Below, piece by piece: positions 1 to 6,221 of a stretch of 6,221 nt of DNA. Position 1 is the first letter of the stretch. Every line of letters begins with the position of its first letter. The notes beneath the pieces are model-generated. The model ran no database searches, was not told where the DNA came from, and was given only the letters and a program-made list of their open reading frames with translations. The position numbers and the translations under genes are program-made. The stretch lies in contig DNDT01000331.1 of the NCBI GenBank assembly GCA_003487525.1, positions 1 to 6,221 of the forward strand, written 5' to 3'. This DNA comes from Flavobacteriales bacterium (GTDB lineage Bacteria; Bacteroidota; Bacteroidia; Flavobacteriales_E; Vicingaceae).

Positions 1-926
1 ATTTTTATCGTGATCGGACCAATCCCCGCGGTGGACCCGACGGCGGAGACGGAGGTCGTGGTGGTCATGTAATATTGAGAGGGAATGCCCAGTTGTGGAC
101 CTTGCTTCACCTTAAATACCGAAAACACATCGCTGCCGGTCATGGAACTCCCGGAAGCGGAAACAGAAAGAGCGGGGCTTTTGGTGAGGATGTATACATT
201 GAAGTTCCGCTTGGAACAGTGGTGAAAGACCACGAAAGTGGAAAGGTGCTGTGTGAAATTGACAGTGACGGACAGGAAGAAATCCTGATGGAAGGCGGCA
301 GGGGAGGATTGGGTAACGATCATTTCAAGACGGCTACAAACCGTGCGCCCAGGCACTCTCAGTCGGGAGAACTTGGCAAGGATGCATGGAATATATTTGA
401 ATTGAAACTGTTGGCGGATGTTGGCCTTGTTGGTTTCCCCAATGCCGGTAAGTCAACCCTGCTTTCGGTTGTTTCTGCCGCGAAACCTGAAATAGCCAAT
501 TATCCCTTTACAACCCTGGTCCCAAACCTGGGTATCGTATCTTACCGTGACAACCGGTCTTTTGTAATGGCCGATATTCCGGGAATCATTGAAGGAGCAC
601 ATGTTGGAAAAGGAATCGGGCTTCGCTTTCTGCGGCATATAGAGCGTAACAGCGCCCTGTTGTTTATGGTCCCGGCAGATACAAAAAGCATAAAAGCGGA
701 GTACAAAACACTTCTCAACGAGCTTAAAATGTACAACCCTGAGTTGCTGGACAAGGCGAGGGTTTTGGCCATTACAAAATGCGATATGTTGGACACGGAA
801 CTCATGGCTCAAATGACAGACGACATTCCGGAAGACCTTCCGCATATTTTTATTTCATCCGTTTCCGGACTGAACATCGATTCTCTCAAAGATATCCTCT
901 GGAAAGAGATTAACCGGAATATTTAG
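1..926 (+). CDS. obg: GTPase Obg/CgtA, ribosome-assembly GTPase (5' end outside window)
   Basis: Obg GTPases bind the large ribosomal subunit late in its assembly and link growth to GTP/ppGpp levels. The reading frame is open from base 3, with bases 1-2 completing an earlier codon, so 307 residues are visible and roughly 25-30 N-terminal ones are missing. A start at the TTG at base 75 would be false, because the conserved glycine-rich Obg fold ([14 protein letters not shown], bases 30-71) lies upstream in the same frame. The G domain is complete: P-loop GFPNAGKST (432-458), switch I YPFTT (501-515), G3 DIPG (573-584), G4 TKCD (774-785) and G5 SSVSG (855-869). G4 has Thr in place of the usual Asn, which I recall as normal for Bacteroidota Obg. 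The protein ends just after the G domain, so it lacks the C-terminal OCT domain of some Obg proteins. It is the first visible gene of the forward string; the PAP2 gene follows after 21 bases. Confidence 0.97.
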   Translation, partial: FYRDRTNPRGGPDGGDGGRGGHVILRGNAQLWTLLHLKYRKHIAAGHGTPGSGNRKSGAFGEDVYIEVPLGTVVKDHESGKVLCEIDSDGQEEILMEGGRGGLGNDHFKTATNRAPRHSQSGELGKDAWNIFELKLLADVGLVGFPNAGKSTLLSVVSAAKPEIANYPFTTLVPNLGIVSYRDNRSFVMADIPGIIEGAHVGKGIGLRFLRHIERNSALLFMVPADTKSIKAEYKTLLNELKMYNPELLDKARVLAITKCDMLDTELMAQMTDDIPEDLPHIFISSVSGLNIDSLKDILWKEINRNI

Positions 927-947
927 TAGTTTCATGCGTTTAGCGCA

Positions 948-1520
948 ATGATCGAATTTGACCAATGGCTTTTTTTAGTTTTAAATGGTTTGCACCATCC
1001 GATGCTGGATGGTATAATGAAAACCATATCTGAGCGGTGGGTATGGATTCCCTTTTACCTCGTTCTGTTGTATTTTATTGTCCGTGAATACGGCATAAAA
1101 TCTGTTTATGTTCTCATATCTGTGATTGTATTAGTAGCATTGACCGATCAAGTGTCCGTGCATTTCTTTAAGAATACCCTACAGAGATTGCGCCCCTGTC
1201 ACGAGCCACTTATTCAACCACTTGTTCACTTGGTAGACGGTCATTGTGGAGGAAAGTACGGATTCGTATCTTCTCATGCATCCCATGTTTTTGCATTGGC
1301 GGTTTTCATTTCCATGGTGATGAAAAAGAACCGATTATTTTGGACTTGTTTCTTGTTGATCTGGGCCTCGCTGGTGTCCTATTCCAGAATTTATCTCGGG
1401 GTTCATTACCCTTTGGATATCTTGTGCGGAGGCTTGCTCGGAACCATATTGGCCTATCTGATTTTCAGCGCACTTAAATTTTTTGATAATCGTTTTTCAA
1501 TGAATATTTTAGCGGAATGA
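948..1520 (+). CDS. PAP2-family integral membrane phosphatase
   Basis: This 190-residue membrane protein carries the three PAP2 (type 2 phosphatidic acid phosphatase) signatures: KxxxxxxRP (K75 to P83), VSSHA around H110 in place of PSGH, and SRxxxxxHxxxD (S145, R146, H153, D157). H153 is the expected phospho-enzyme nucleophile. Hydrophobic segments at about 34-47, 53-67, 112-126, 131-145 and 156-177 fit the usual bundle with the active site facing the periplasm. Family members remove phosphate from undecaprenyl pyrophosphate, phosphatidylglycerol phosphate or lipid A; the sequence does not say which applies here, though Bacteroidetes use a PAP2 enzyme (LpxF) on lipid A. Two cysteines, C84 just after motif 1 and C100 just before motif 2, may pair in the periplasm. 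ATG at 948 is the natural start, 21 bases after the obg stop, with no clear Shine-Dalgarno. Its TGA overlaps the crcB ATG. Confidence 0.92.
   Translation: MIEFDQWLFLVLNGLHHPMLDGIMKTISERWVWIPFYLVLLYFIVREYGIKSVYVLISVIVLVALTDQVSVHFFKNTLQRLRPCHEPLIQPLVHLVDGHCGGKYGFVSSHASHVFALAVFISMVMKKNRLFWTCFLLIWASLVSYSRIYLGVHYPLDILCGGLLGTILAYLIFSALKFFDNRFSMNILAE
1517..1520 (+). other. ATGA stop-start overlap between PAP2 gene and crcB
   Basis: The crcB ATG (1517-1519) and the PAP2 TGA (1518-1520) share bases. This arrangement usually means termination-reinitiation coupling, so the two membrane proteins are probably made from one message. Confidence 0.85.
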
Positions 1521-1894
1521 ATACGTGGTTGGTAGTGTTTATCGGAGGTGGATTGGGAAGTCTTGCGAGGTATTTCGTTTCTGCGCTTAGCATGCGTTTC
1601 TTTCATACCGAATTTCCATGGGGAACCTTTATTTCAAATATGCTTGCGTGTATCGTACTTGCTTTTGGAGTAATCATTCTGAAGGATCGTTTTGTCAGTC
1701 AGCCACTTTGGAAATTTCTAATAGTTACCGGTTTTTGCGGAGGTTTCAGCACCTTTTCTACCTTCAGTTTTGAAAACTACGAGTTGGTCCGTAATGCTCA
1801 TGTCGGTTTTGCCATGCTGAATATGCTGGTAAGCTTACTTTTTGGCATGGTGATTATGTTTATCTTGCTAAAAGATGTTCACATTCCCAGATAG
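1517..1894 (+). CDS. crcB: Fluoride ion channel FluC (CrcB)
   Basis: FluC/CrcB is a small, highly selective inner-membrane fluoride channel that works as an antiparallel dual-topology dimer and lets toxic fluoride leave the cytoplasm. At 125 residues the length is standard. Four hydrophobic segments fall at about 4-26, 36-55, 64-84 and 97-117. Visible signatures are the N-terminal GGGLGSLARY (10-19), the pore asparagine N41 in GTFISN, and the TM3-break and phenylalanine-box stretch GFCGGFSTFSTFSFE (72-86), with F80 and F83 as the likely pore phenylalanines. The glycine usual three residues after the pore asparagine is alanine (A44). Only one copy is seen, which fits a homodimer. The gene overlaps the PAP2 stop by 4 bases and ends 1 base before the chosen pafA start. 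No fluoride riboswitch is visible, as expected for an internal operon gene. Confidence 0.95.
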   Translation: MNTWLVVFIGGGLGSLARYFVSALSMRFFHTEFPWGTFISNMLACIVLAFGVIILKDRFVSQPLWKFLIVTGFCGGFSTFSTFSFENYELVRNAHVGFAMLNMLVSLLFGMVIMFILLKDVHIPR

Positions 1895-1895
1895 A

Positions 1896-1955
1896 ATGAA
1901 ACAGTTTCTGCTTTTCATGGCGGTAATCTGTCTATATGCCGGGACCCAGGCACAG
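1896..1955 (+). other. Sec signal peptide region of the PafA-like phosphatase
   Basis: Residues 1-20 show the three expected parts: a short basic n-region (MKQ), a hydrophobic core with FLLFMAVICL, and a polar c-region ending in TQAQ before the mature start at DRPLVV. Cleavage after the Ala of TQA, leaving an N-terminal Gln, is the most likely site. The cysteine in the core is not in a lipobox context. Confidence 0.75.
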
Positions 1956-3515
1956 GACAGACCTCTGGTCGTGGTTGGAATTGTCGTTGATCAAATGAGC
2001 AATGAATACCTGAATCGATTTAACAAGGATTTTGGAGACGACGGGTTCAGGAAACTTATGAACGGGGGGACGTATTTTCCAAACACCTATTTCAACTATG
2101 TACCAACGGCTACCGGTCCAGGTCATGCAAGCATTTATTCGGGGTCCAATCCATCCGGGCACGGTATTGTGGGAAACAGATGGTTTGACAGAAAGGAATC
2201 AGCGCTAACATATTGTGTTTCCGACAGGAATACCAAAGGAGTAAACGGGGAATCAACCGTTGGACAGCGGTCTCCGACGAACCTGAAAGGGGCAGCTATC
2301 GGAGATATGTTAAAACTATCCAGTTCGGGAAAATCCAAGGTTTACAGCCTGTCAATAAAGGACAGGAGCGCCATTCTGCCGGGTGGATATCGTGCAGACC
2401 TTGCACTTTGGTGGGACGATGTAAGCGGGAAGTGGACCACATCGGATTACTACGTCGGCAAATTGCCCGATTGGCTCGATGAGTTTGAAAAAACAAATGC
2501 GGCAGATAATTATTTATTCACCTGGAATTACGACGAAGGATCTAACATAGATGTGGATTTAAAAAACCACGATGCATTCGAGGAATCGTTTAAGGGAAGC
2601 GAAAAAACCGGGTTCCCGCACGACTTAAGGGCCTTGTATGAAGTAGAAGGTTTCGGAGTTTTAAAGTACAGCCCTTTTGTCAATACTTACACCTTCGATC
2701 TTGCAAAGACAATGATACGTAAATCAGGTCTGGGAACTGATTACAACCCGGATATCATTTCAATCTCCTTTTCAGGCACGGATTATATCGGACACCGATT
2801 TGGTCCGTACAGCGAAGAAATCAGGGATACCTACATACGCTTTGATCGTGATTTGGGAGATTTCATCCGATTTCTGGAAACGGAGTTCGGAGGTGATTTT
2901 GTCTTGTTCTTAACATCGGATCACGGTGTCATGCCGAATTCAGAATTCCTGAAGAGTACTAAAATACAATCACAACGTTTTGATTATAAGGAACTTAAAC
3001 TACAGATAAAAGATCAGTTAAAAGCCAGGTACGGAAGTGAAAATATTTTCATGTCATTGGTCGAAAATCAGGTGTATCTGAACGAGGAAGAACTCAAGCG
3101 CCTGGGTCTGGATGTTAATTCGGTAGAGGACTTTCTGGCGGATTTTTTACAAGGGATTGTTGGGCTGAATGTGGTACTGACGGCTCATGATTTAATGCAC
3201 AAAAACTACACGCGTTTTCCTGAGGTGTTGATTCAAAATGGATTTGAAAAAGAGCGATCGGGAAACCTTGTATTTGTGCTTGAGCCGTTTACCGATGATG
3301 CCGAATACACGAAAGGGGCCGGTCATGGAAGTCCGTATGAATACGACCGACATGTTCCGCTCATTTTTTATGGGAGGGGGATAACCAAAGGAAAGTGTTA
3401 TTACGGAAATGTCGATATCACTCAAATAGCTCCCAGTATTGCAGATATACTGAAGATAAGCCGCCCGCCATTTTGTACGTCACCGTCCCTGACGGATATT
3501 ATCACCACTCCCTAA
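1896..3515 (+). CDS. pafA: Secreted PafA-like alkaline phosphatase
   Basis: The product belongs to the alkaline phosphatase superfamily and probably releases phosphate from organic phosphomonoesters in the periplasm. From ATG 1896 it has 539 residues. A signal peptide (K2, hydrophobic core about 4-16, cleavage near TQA-Q around residue 19) precedes the mature domain. An in-frame ATG at 1875 would add 7 residues and overlap crcB by 20 bases; I prefer 1896, 1 base after the crcB stop. Expected metal ligands are all present: D32, the nucleophile T73 in TATGPGH, D296 and H300 in GTDYIGH, D342 and H343 in SDHG, and H477 in GAGHG. N94 (GNRWFD), K155 and R157 (IKDR) match the Asn/Lys/Arg set that marks the phosphomonoesterase PafA within the related nucleotide pyrophosphatase/phosphodiesterase group. 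No lipobox or C-terminal secretion domain is seen, so a soluble periplasmic enzyme is likely. The family is certain; monoesterase activity is inferred. Confidence 0.9.
   Translation: MKQFLLFMAVICLYAGTQAQDRPLVVVGIVVDQMSNEYLNRFNKDFGDDGFRKLMNGGTYFPNTYFNYVPTATGPGHASIYSGSNPSGHGIVGNRWFDRKESALTYCVSDRNTKGVNGESTVGQRSPTNLKGAAIGDMLKLSSSGKSKVYSLSIKDRSAILPGGYRADLALWWDDVSGKWTTSDYYVGKLPDWLDEFEKTNAADNYLFTWNYDEGSNIDVDLKNHDAFEESFKGSEKTGFPHDLRALYEVEGFGVLKYSPFVNTYTFDLAKTMIRKSGLGTDYNPDIISISFSGTDYIGHRFGPYSEEIRDTYIRFDRDLGDFIRFLETEFGGDFVLFLTSDHGVMPNSEFLKSTKIQSQRFDYKELKLQIKDQLKARYGSENIFMSLVENQVYLNEEELKRLGLDVNSVEDFLADFLQGIVGLNVVLTAHDLMHKNYTRFPEVLIQNGFEKERSGNLVFVLEPFTDDAEYTKGAGHGSPYEYDRHVPLIFYGRGITKGKCYYGNVDITQIAPSIADILKISRPPFCTSPSLTDIITTP
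3512..3515. other. Tail-to-tail overlap of convergent genes
   Basis: The four bases CTAA hold both stops: TAA at 3513-3515 ends the forward phosphatase gene, and the complement of CTA at 3512-3514 is TAG, ending the reverse threonine aldolase gene. The two transcription strings therefore meet with no intergenic space. Confidence 0.93.
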
Positions 3516-4531
3516 ATCCGGAAGTTCTTCAGACTTTTTTCGAGCTCATTCAAGTCATCGTCCGAAAAATCAAGGTGCGTCACAAATCGAACCAACCGTG
3601 GTCCGAATGCAACCGCTTTAATGCCCATCTCGGCAAGTTTGCCAAGAAACTGGTTAAGGTCAAGCTTTTCGGTTAATTTAAACACAACTATGTTGGTTTC
3701 AACCGGCATGATATCTTCAACGTAGTTCAATCCATTCAGAATGTCTGAAATTTTTCTTGCCCGGAGGTGATCCTCCTTCAGACGGTTTACATGGTGATCA
3801 AGTGCGTAGATGGCAGCAGCGGCCAAATAACCTGCTTGTCGCATTCCACCACCGAATACTTTCCTGATTCTACGCGCCTTTGCAATATGTTCATTCGAGC
3901 CGATCAAGACCGATCCTACAGGACAACCCAGGCCCTTTGACATGCACACGGAAATCGTATCAAAAAGAGATCCGACCTGCTTGGCAGTGTAATCCGCTTC
4001 GGTCAGGGCATTAAAAATTCGCGCTCCGTCAAGGTGGTAGTATAATCCGTTATTTTTTGCCAACTCGGATATTTCTTTTAAATCCCGGAATGGATATATG
4101 CTTCCGCCTCCTTTATTGCACGTGTTTTCGACAGATACAATTTGTGTTTTTGGTTTATGGACGTCGTTCGGATTGATGGCTTCCGAAACCAGATTTGCGG
4201 TCAGCCTTCCCCTGTCGCCCTGAAGAAGTTTCACGGATAATCCAGAGTTAAAGGAAATACCTCCTCCTTCATATTGGTAAACATGGGCCAGCTCGTCGCA
4301 AATTATTTCACCCGGGGGGTCGCTTAATACCTTTATTCCTATCTGGTTTGTCATGGTTCCGGATGGACAGAAAATTCCCGCTTCCTTTCCGAAAATCGAG
4401 GCTGTTTTTTGCTCGAGGGCAATGATACTGGGATCTTCCGAAAACACATCGTCGCCTACTTCTGCCCGAAACATAAATGCCAGCATTTCTGCCGTAGGTT
4501 TTGTTACCGTATCGCTTCTTAGGTCTATCAT
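3512..4531 (-). CDS. ltaE: Low-specificity L-threonine aldolase (PLP-dependent)
   Basis: The enzyme cleaves L-threonine or L-allo-threonine to glycine and acetaldehyde, and usually also other beta-hydroxy amino acids. It is a fold-type I PLP enzyme of the beta-eliminating lyase family. From ATG 4531 it has 339 residues, the usual size, and opens with MIDLRSDTVTKPT, the classic N-terminus; a TTG four codons further upstream is a poorer start. Visible features are the phosphate-loop stretch PSGTMTNQ (56-63), H83 in DELAH, which should stack on the PLP ring, D168 and R171 in HLDGAR for the pyridine nitrogen and nearby contacts, the Schiff-base lysine K199 in MSKGLGCPVGS (codon at 3935-3937), and the late arginine R315 in LVRFVTHLD, a likely substrate-carboxylate contact. 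The ATG overlaps the stop of the methyltransferase gene by ATGA, so it is the last gene of the reverse string. Enantiomer specificity (L versus allo) cannot be read from the sequence. Confidence 0.95.
   Translation of the reverse strand: MIDLRSDTVTKPTAEMLAFMFRAEVGDDVFSEDPSIIALEQKTASIFGKEAGIFCPSGTMTNQIGIKVLSDPPGEIICDELAHVYQYEGGGISFNSGLSVKLLQGDRGRLTANLVSEAINPNDVHKPKTQIVSVENTCNKGGGSIYPFRDLKEISELAKNNGLYYHLDGARIFNALTEADYTAKQVGSLFDTISVCMSKGLGCPVGSVLIGSNEHIAKARRIRKVFGGGMRQAGYLAAAAIYALDHHVNRLKEDHLRARKISDILNGLNYVEDIMPVETNIVVFKLTEKLDLNQFLGKLAEMGIKAVAFGPRLVRFVTHLDFSDDDLNELEKSLKNFRI
4528..4531 (-). other. ATGA stop-start overlap between methyltransferase gene and ltaE
   Basis: On the reverse strand the threonine aldolase ATG (4531-4529) shares bases with the methyltransferase TGA (4530-4528). 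This supports translational coupling and decides the aldolase start against the upstream TTG at 4543. Confidence 0.85.
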
Positions 4532-5163
4532 ATTTTTCTGCAAATCATAAGTCCGTCCCTTATCGGGAGCAATACATTTTCCACCCGCTCATCCCGGTGT
4601 ATTTTTTCGACATAGTCCATCAATGCCTTTGTTTCGACATCGGGATTTTCCTGAACCACCTTGCCACTCCACAAAACATTGTCCGCAATAATAATTCCTC
4701 CGGTTGCGAGTTTTTCAATGACCAGATCAAAGTAATTCGAGTAATTTTCCTTATCCGCATCAATAAACACCAGGTCAAAGGTTTGTTTCAAGCCGGGAAT
4801 GATCTCAAGGGCATTTCCGATTCTCAGATCTATTCGATCCTCCATACCTGAATCACTGAAATATTTTCTGGCGATGCTTTCAAATTCCTCGTTTATGTCC
4901 AGGGTAATGATCTTTCCGCCGTCCAACAGGCCCTCCGCCAGACAAAGTGCAGAATACCCCGTAAAAGTGCCTATTTCCAGGATGTGTTTGGGTTTGATCA
5001 TCTTGCTCAACATACTCAGAACCCTTCCTTGCAGATGGCCCGAAAGCATTCGTGGCTGAATCATCTGTTGCCAGGTTTGCACGTTCAGCTTTGACAGCGT
5101 TTCTGTTTCAGCACCGGTAAATCGCTCTGCATATTCCGATATCTCCTCGGGTAAAAATTCCAT
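4528..5163 (-). CDS. Class I SAM-dependent O-methyltransferase (COMT-like, family 3)
   Basis: This is a 211-residue methyltransferase of the catechol/caffeoyl-CoA O-methyltransferase type, which moves a methyl group from S-adenosylmethionine to a hydroxyl group using a divalent metal. The SAM-binding motif I is ILEIGTFTGYSAL (61-73), followed by the acidic residue for the ribose in ITLDIN (D89). The metal site is the family's usual set: D135 in FIDADK, plus D161 and N162 in IIADNVLWSG. The N-terminal helices (about 1-50) form the expected cap. No substrate can be named; bacterial members act on varied catechols and many are uncharacterised. ATG at 5163 follows the stop of the peptidase gene after 1 base; an in-frame TTG at 5178 would overlap that gene and is less likely. 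The gene is coupled downstream to the threonine aldolase by ATGA. Confidence 0.92.
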   Translation of the reverse strand: MEFLPEEISEYAERFTGAETETLSKLNVQTWQQMIQPRMLSGHLQGRVLSMLSKMIKPKHILEIGTFTGYSALCLAEGLLDGGKIITLDINEEFESIARKYFSDSGMEDRIDLRIGNALEIIPGLKQTFDLVFIDADKENYSNYFDLVIEKLATGGIIIADNVLWSGKVVQENPDVETKALMDYVEKIHRDERVENVLLPIRDGLMICRKI

Positions 5164-5164
5164 G

Positions 5165-6221
5165 TCAGTCGTTTTCAAAAATTAAGCAGCTAAATTTATT
5201 CAAATTGAACAATTCATTGGCTGTTTCAATGATATCGGATGAGGTGACGTTCGATACTGCCTGAATCACTTCCTCATAGCGCTCGATTCGGCCAAGGGTC
5301 ATCAAACTTCTGGCCCGCTGCACAACCTGGTTCACCCTGGATTCTGCCGCAATGCTTACCTGCCCCTGGTATTGTTGAATGACTTTTCTCATCTGAGAAG
5401 GGGATAATTCATTGTCTTTTAGTTTATTAAGCTCTTTTTTTAATAGTTTTTCAATGCGGCCAATGTTCTTTTTGTCACTTCCAAGATAAATATAAAACAA
5501 GCCGTTGTCGGAAAATGCCGAATAACCGGATTCTATGTGATACGTATACCCGTATTTCTCCCGAATATTCATGTTCAGCCTGCTGTTCATGGCTTGTCCG
5601 CCCAACAAGTTGTTAAGCAGGTTCATGGTAAAGCGCTTTTCGCTTTTAATGTTGTACGCAGTTGTTCCGGTTATGTAATGACTCTGAAAGGTATTTCTGC
5701 TTGTCGTTTTACGAAGCGGATTAATGGAATGGGTTTGATTGAGCCGCTTCATTGCCGAACCCTGTTTCAATCCGCCAAAATGTTTTTTAACCAGGTTTCT
5801 CGTTTTTTTGGAAGGCAAATTCACAGAAGTACTCAGAACCATGTTCGAAGGAGTATAGTGCCTGTGGTGAAAGGCCGAGACTTTTGCACTGGAAAAAGAT
5901 TGCACGCTTTCAACCGTCCCAAGAATGCCTTTTCCCAGTGGATGGGATTCAAAAACGAGTTGCTCGAAATCGTCAGATATTTGCTCGGATGGACTATCCA
6001 GATAGGACTGGATCTCATCTATAACAACATTCTTTTCTTTGTTGACTTCCCGTTCCGGAAATTGTGACTGAAAGATGATATCCGACATCAACTCAAGTGC
6101 CCGCTCGAGGTGTTCAGACATGAATATGGTGTAAATACAGGTGTATTCTTTGGTTGTATAGGCATCGATTTCAGCACCAACCGTTTCAAGTCTGTTCAGA
6201 ATGTGATGCGCTCTTCTTTTT
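5165..6221 (-). CDS. M16-family zinc metallopeptidase (N-terminus outside window)
   Basis: This is an insulinase/processing-peptidase-like protein with 351 visible residues; about 60 are missing beyond the right edge, assuming the usual 410 or so of the short bacterial M16 type. An ATG at 6121 is internal: the frame stays open to the window end and reads well-conserved M16 sequence there (KRRAHHILNRLETVG, then DAYTTKEYT). The inverted zinc motif HxxEH should lie about ten codons outside. The third zinc ligand is probably the second Glu of EKNVVIDEI (codon 6016-6014), with the accompanying conserved Glu seven residues earlier. The C-terminal inactive domain carries the R/Y pair in IREKYGYTY (Arg codon 5563-5561, Tyr 5542-5540), which helps hold substrate. 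Catalytic ability is likely but the HxxEH must be seen. No signal peptide can be judged. The stop lies 1 base before the methyltransferase start, so the pair is probably co-transcribed. Confidence 0.93.
   Translation of the reverse strand, partial: KRRAHHILNRLETVGAEIDAYTTKEYTCIYTIFMSEHLERALELMSDIIFQSQFPEREVNKEKNVVIDEIQSYLDSPSEQISDDFEQLVFESHPLGKGILGTVESVQSFSSAKVSAFHHRHYTPSNMVLSTSVNLPSKKTRNLVKKHFGGLKQGSAMKRLNQTHSINPLRKTTSRNTFQSHYITGTTAYNIKSEKRFTMNLLNNLLGGQAMNSRLNMNIREKYGYTYHIESGYSAFSDNGLFYIYLGSDKKNIGRIEKLLKKELNKLKDNELSPSQMRKVIQQYQGQVSIAAESRVNQVVQRARSLMTLGRIERYEEVIQAVSNVTSSDIIETANELFNLNKFSCLIFEND

Noticed and set aside
75..77. TTG as the start of obg
   Set aside because: The conserved glycine-rich Obg sequence continues upstream in the same frame to the window edge, so this codon is an internal leucine.
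453..845. Reverse open frame of 130 codons opposite obg
   Set aside because: It lies antisense to the conserved G domain of Obg with no recognisable domain of its own.
1496..1516. Fluoride riboswitch before crcB
   Set aside because: There is no untranslated space before crcB, whose start overlaps the previous gene, and I see no riboswitch-like conserved core.
1808..1844. Bacteroidota-type promoter for pafA inside crcB (TTTG at 1808-1811 and TACTTTTTG at 1836-1844)
   Set aside because: The -7 element has one extra T and the spacing of about 24 bases is longer than usual for TTTG/TAnnTTTG promoters; such AT-rich matches are common by chance in coding sequence.
3521..3541. Terminator-like GAAGTTCTTC followed by a T-run
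   Set aside because: The stem would be only 3-4 base pairs with a very small loop and lies inside the threonine aldolase coding sequence; too weak to call.
5537..6067. Long forward open frame of 176 codons opposite the M16 peptidase
   Set aside because: It is antisense to clearly conserved M16 sequence, resembles no family I know, and its composition is what a shadow frame gives.
6119..6121. ATG as the start of the M16 peptidase
   Set aside because: The frame remains open to base 6220 and encodes conserved M16 sequence there; the gene is cut by the window edge.

Overview
The window is a gene-dense stretch of a bacterial chromosome, most likely from the phylum Bacteroidota. Evidence for this is: an Obg GTPase with the phylum's typical wording (for example GGHVILRGN and a TKCD instead of NKxD G4 motif), a PAP2 phosphatase with VSSHA in place of PSGH, a PafA-type alkaline phosphatase, a short single-domain M16 peptidase, and almost no Shine-Dalgarno sequences before starts. 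A closer placement (Flavobacteriia or a relative) is only a guess. Base composition is middling and looks even along the window. I see no sign of a mobile element, phage, CRISPR array, tRNA or rRNA.

Layout. Two gene strings point at each other and meet at about 3512-3515. The forward string is obg (5' end cut off by the window), a PAP2 membrane phosphatase, the fluoride channel crcB/fluC and a secreted PafA-like alkaline phosphatase. The gaps are 21 bases, a 4-base ATGA overlap and 1 base, so this looks like one transcription unit with translational coupling. The reverse string, read from the right edge, is an M16 zinc peptidase (N-terminus cut off), a class I SAM-dependent O-methyltransferase and a low-specificity L-threonine aldolase. 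Here the gaps are 1 base and another ATGA overlap, again one unit. The two strings overlap tail to tail by 4 bases, with no intergenic terminator. No gap exceeds 21 bases, so no gene-free stretch needs explaining.

Function. Most genes look like housekeeping or general-metabolism genes: ribosome assembly (Obg), lipid phosphate turnover at the outer face of the inner membrane (PAP2), fluoride efflux (FluC), periplasmic release of phosphate from organic esters (PafA), proteolysis (M16), methyl transfer, and glycine/threonine metabolism. The forward string places two phosphatases around a fluoride channel. That is suggestive, but it may be no more than gene packing. I do not see a clearly novel system here; the findings are modest points about active-site detail and gene arrangement.
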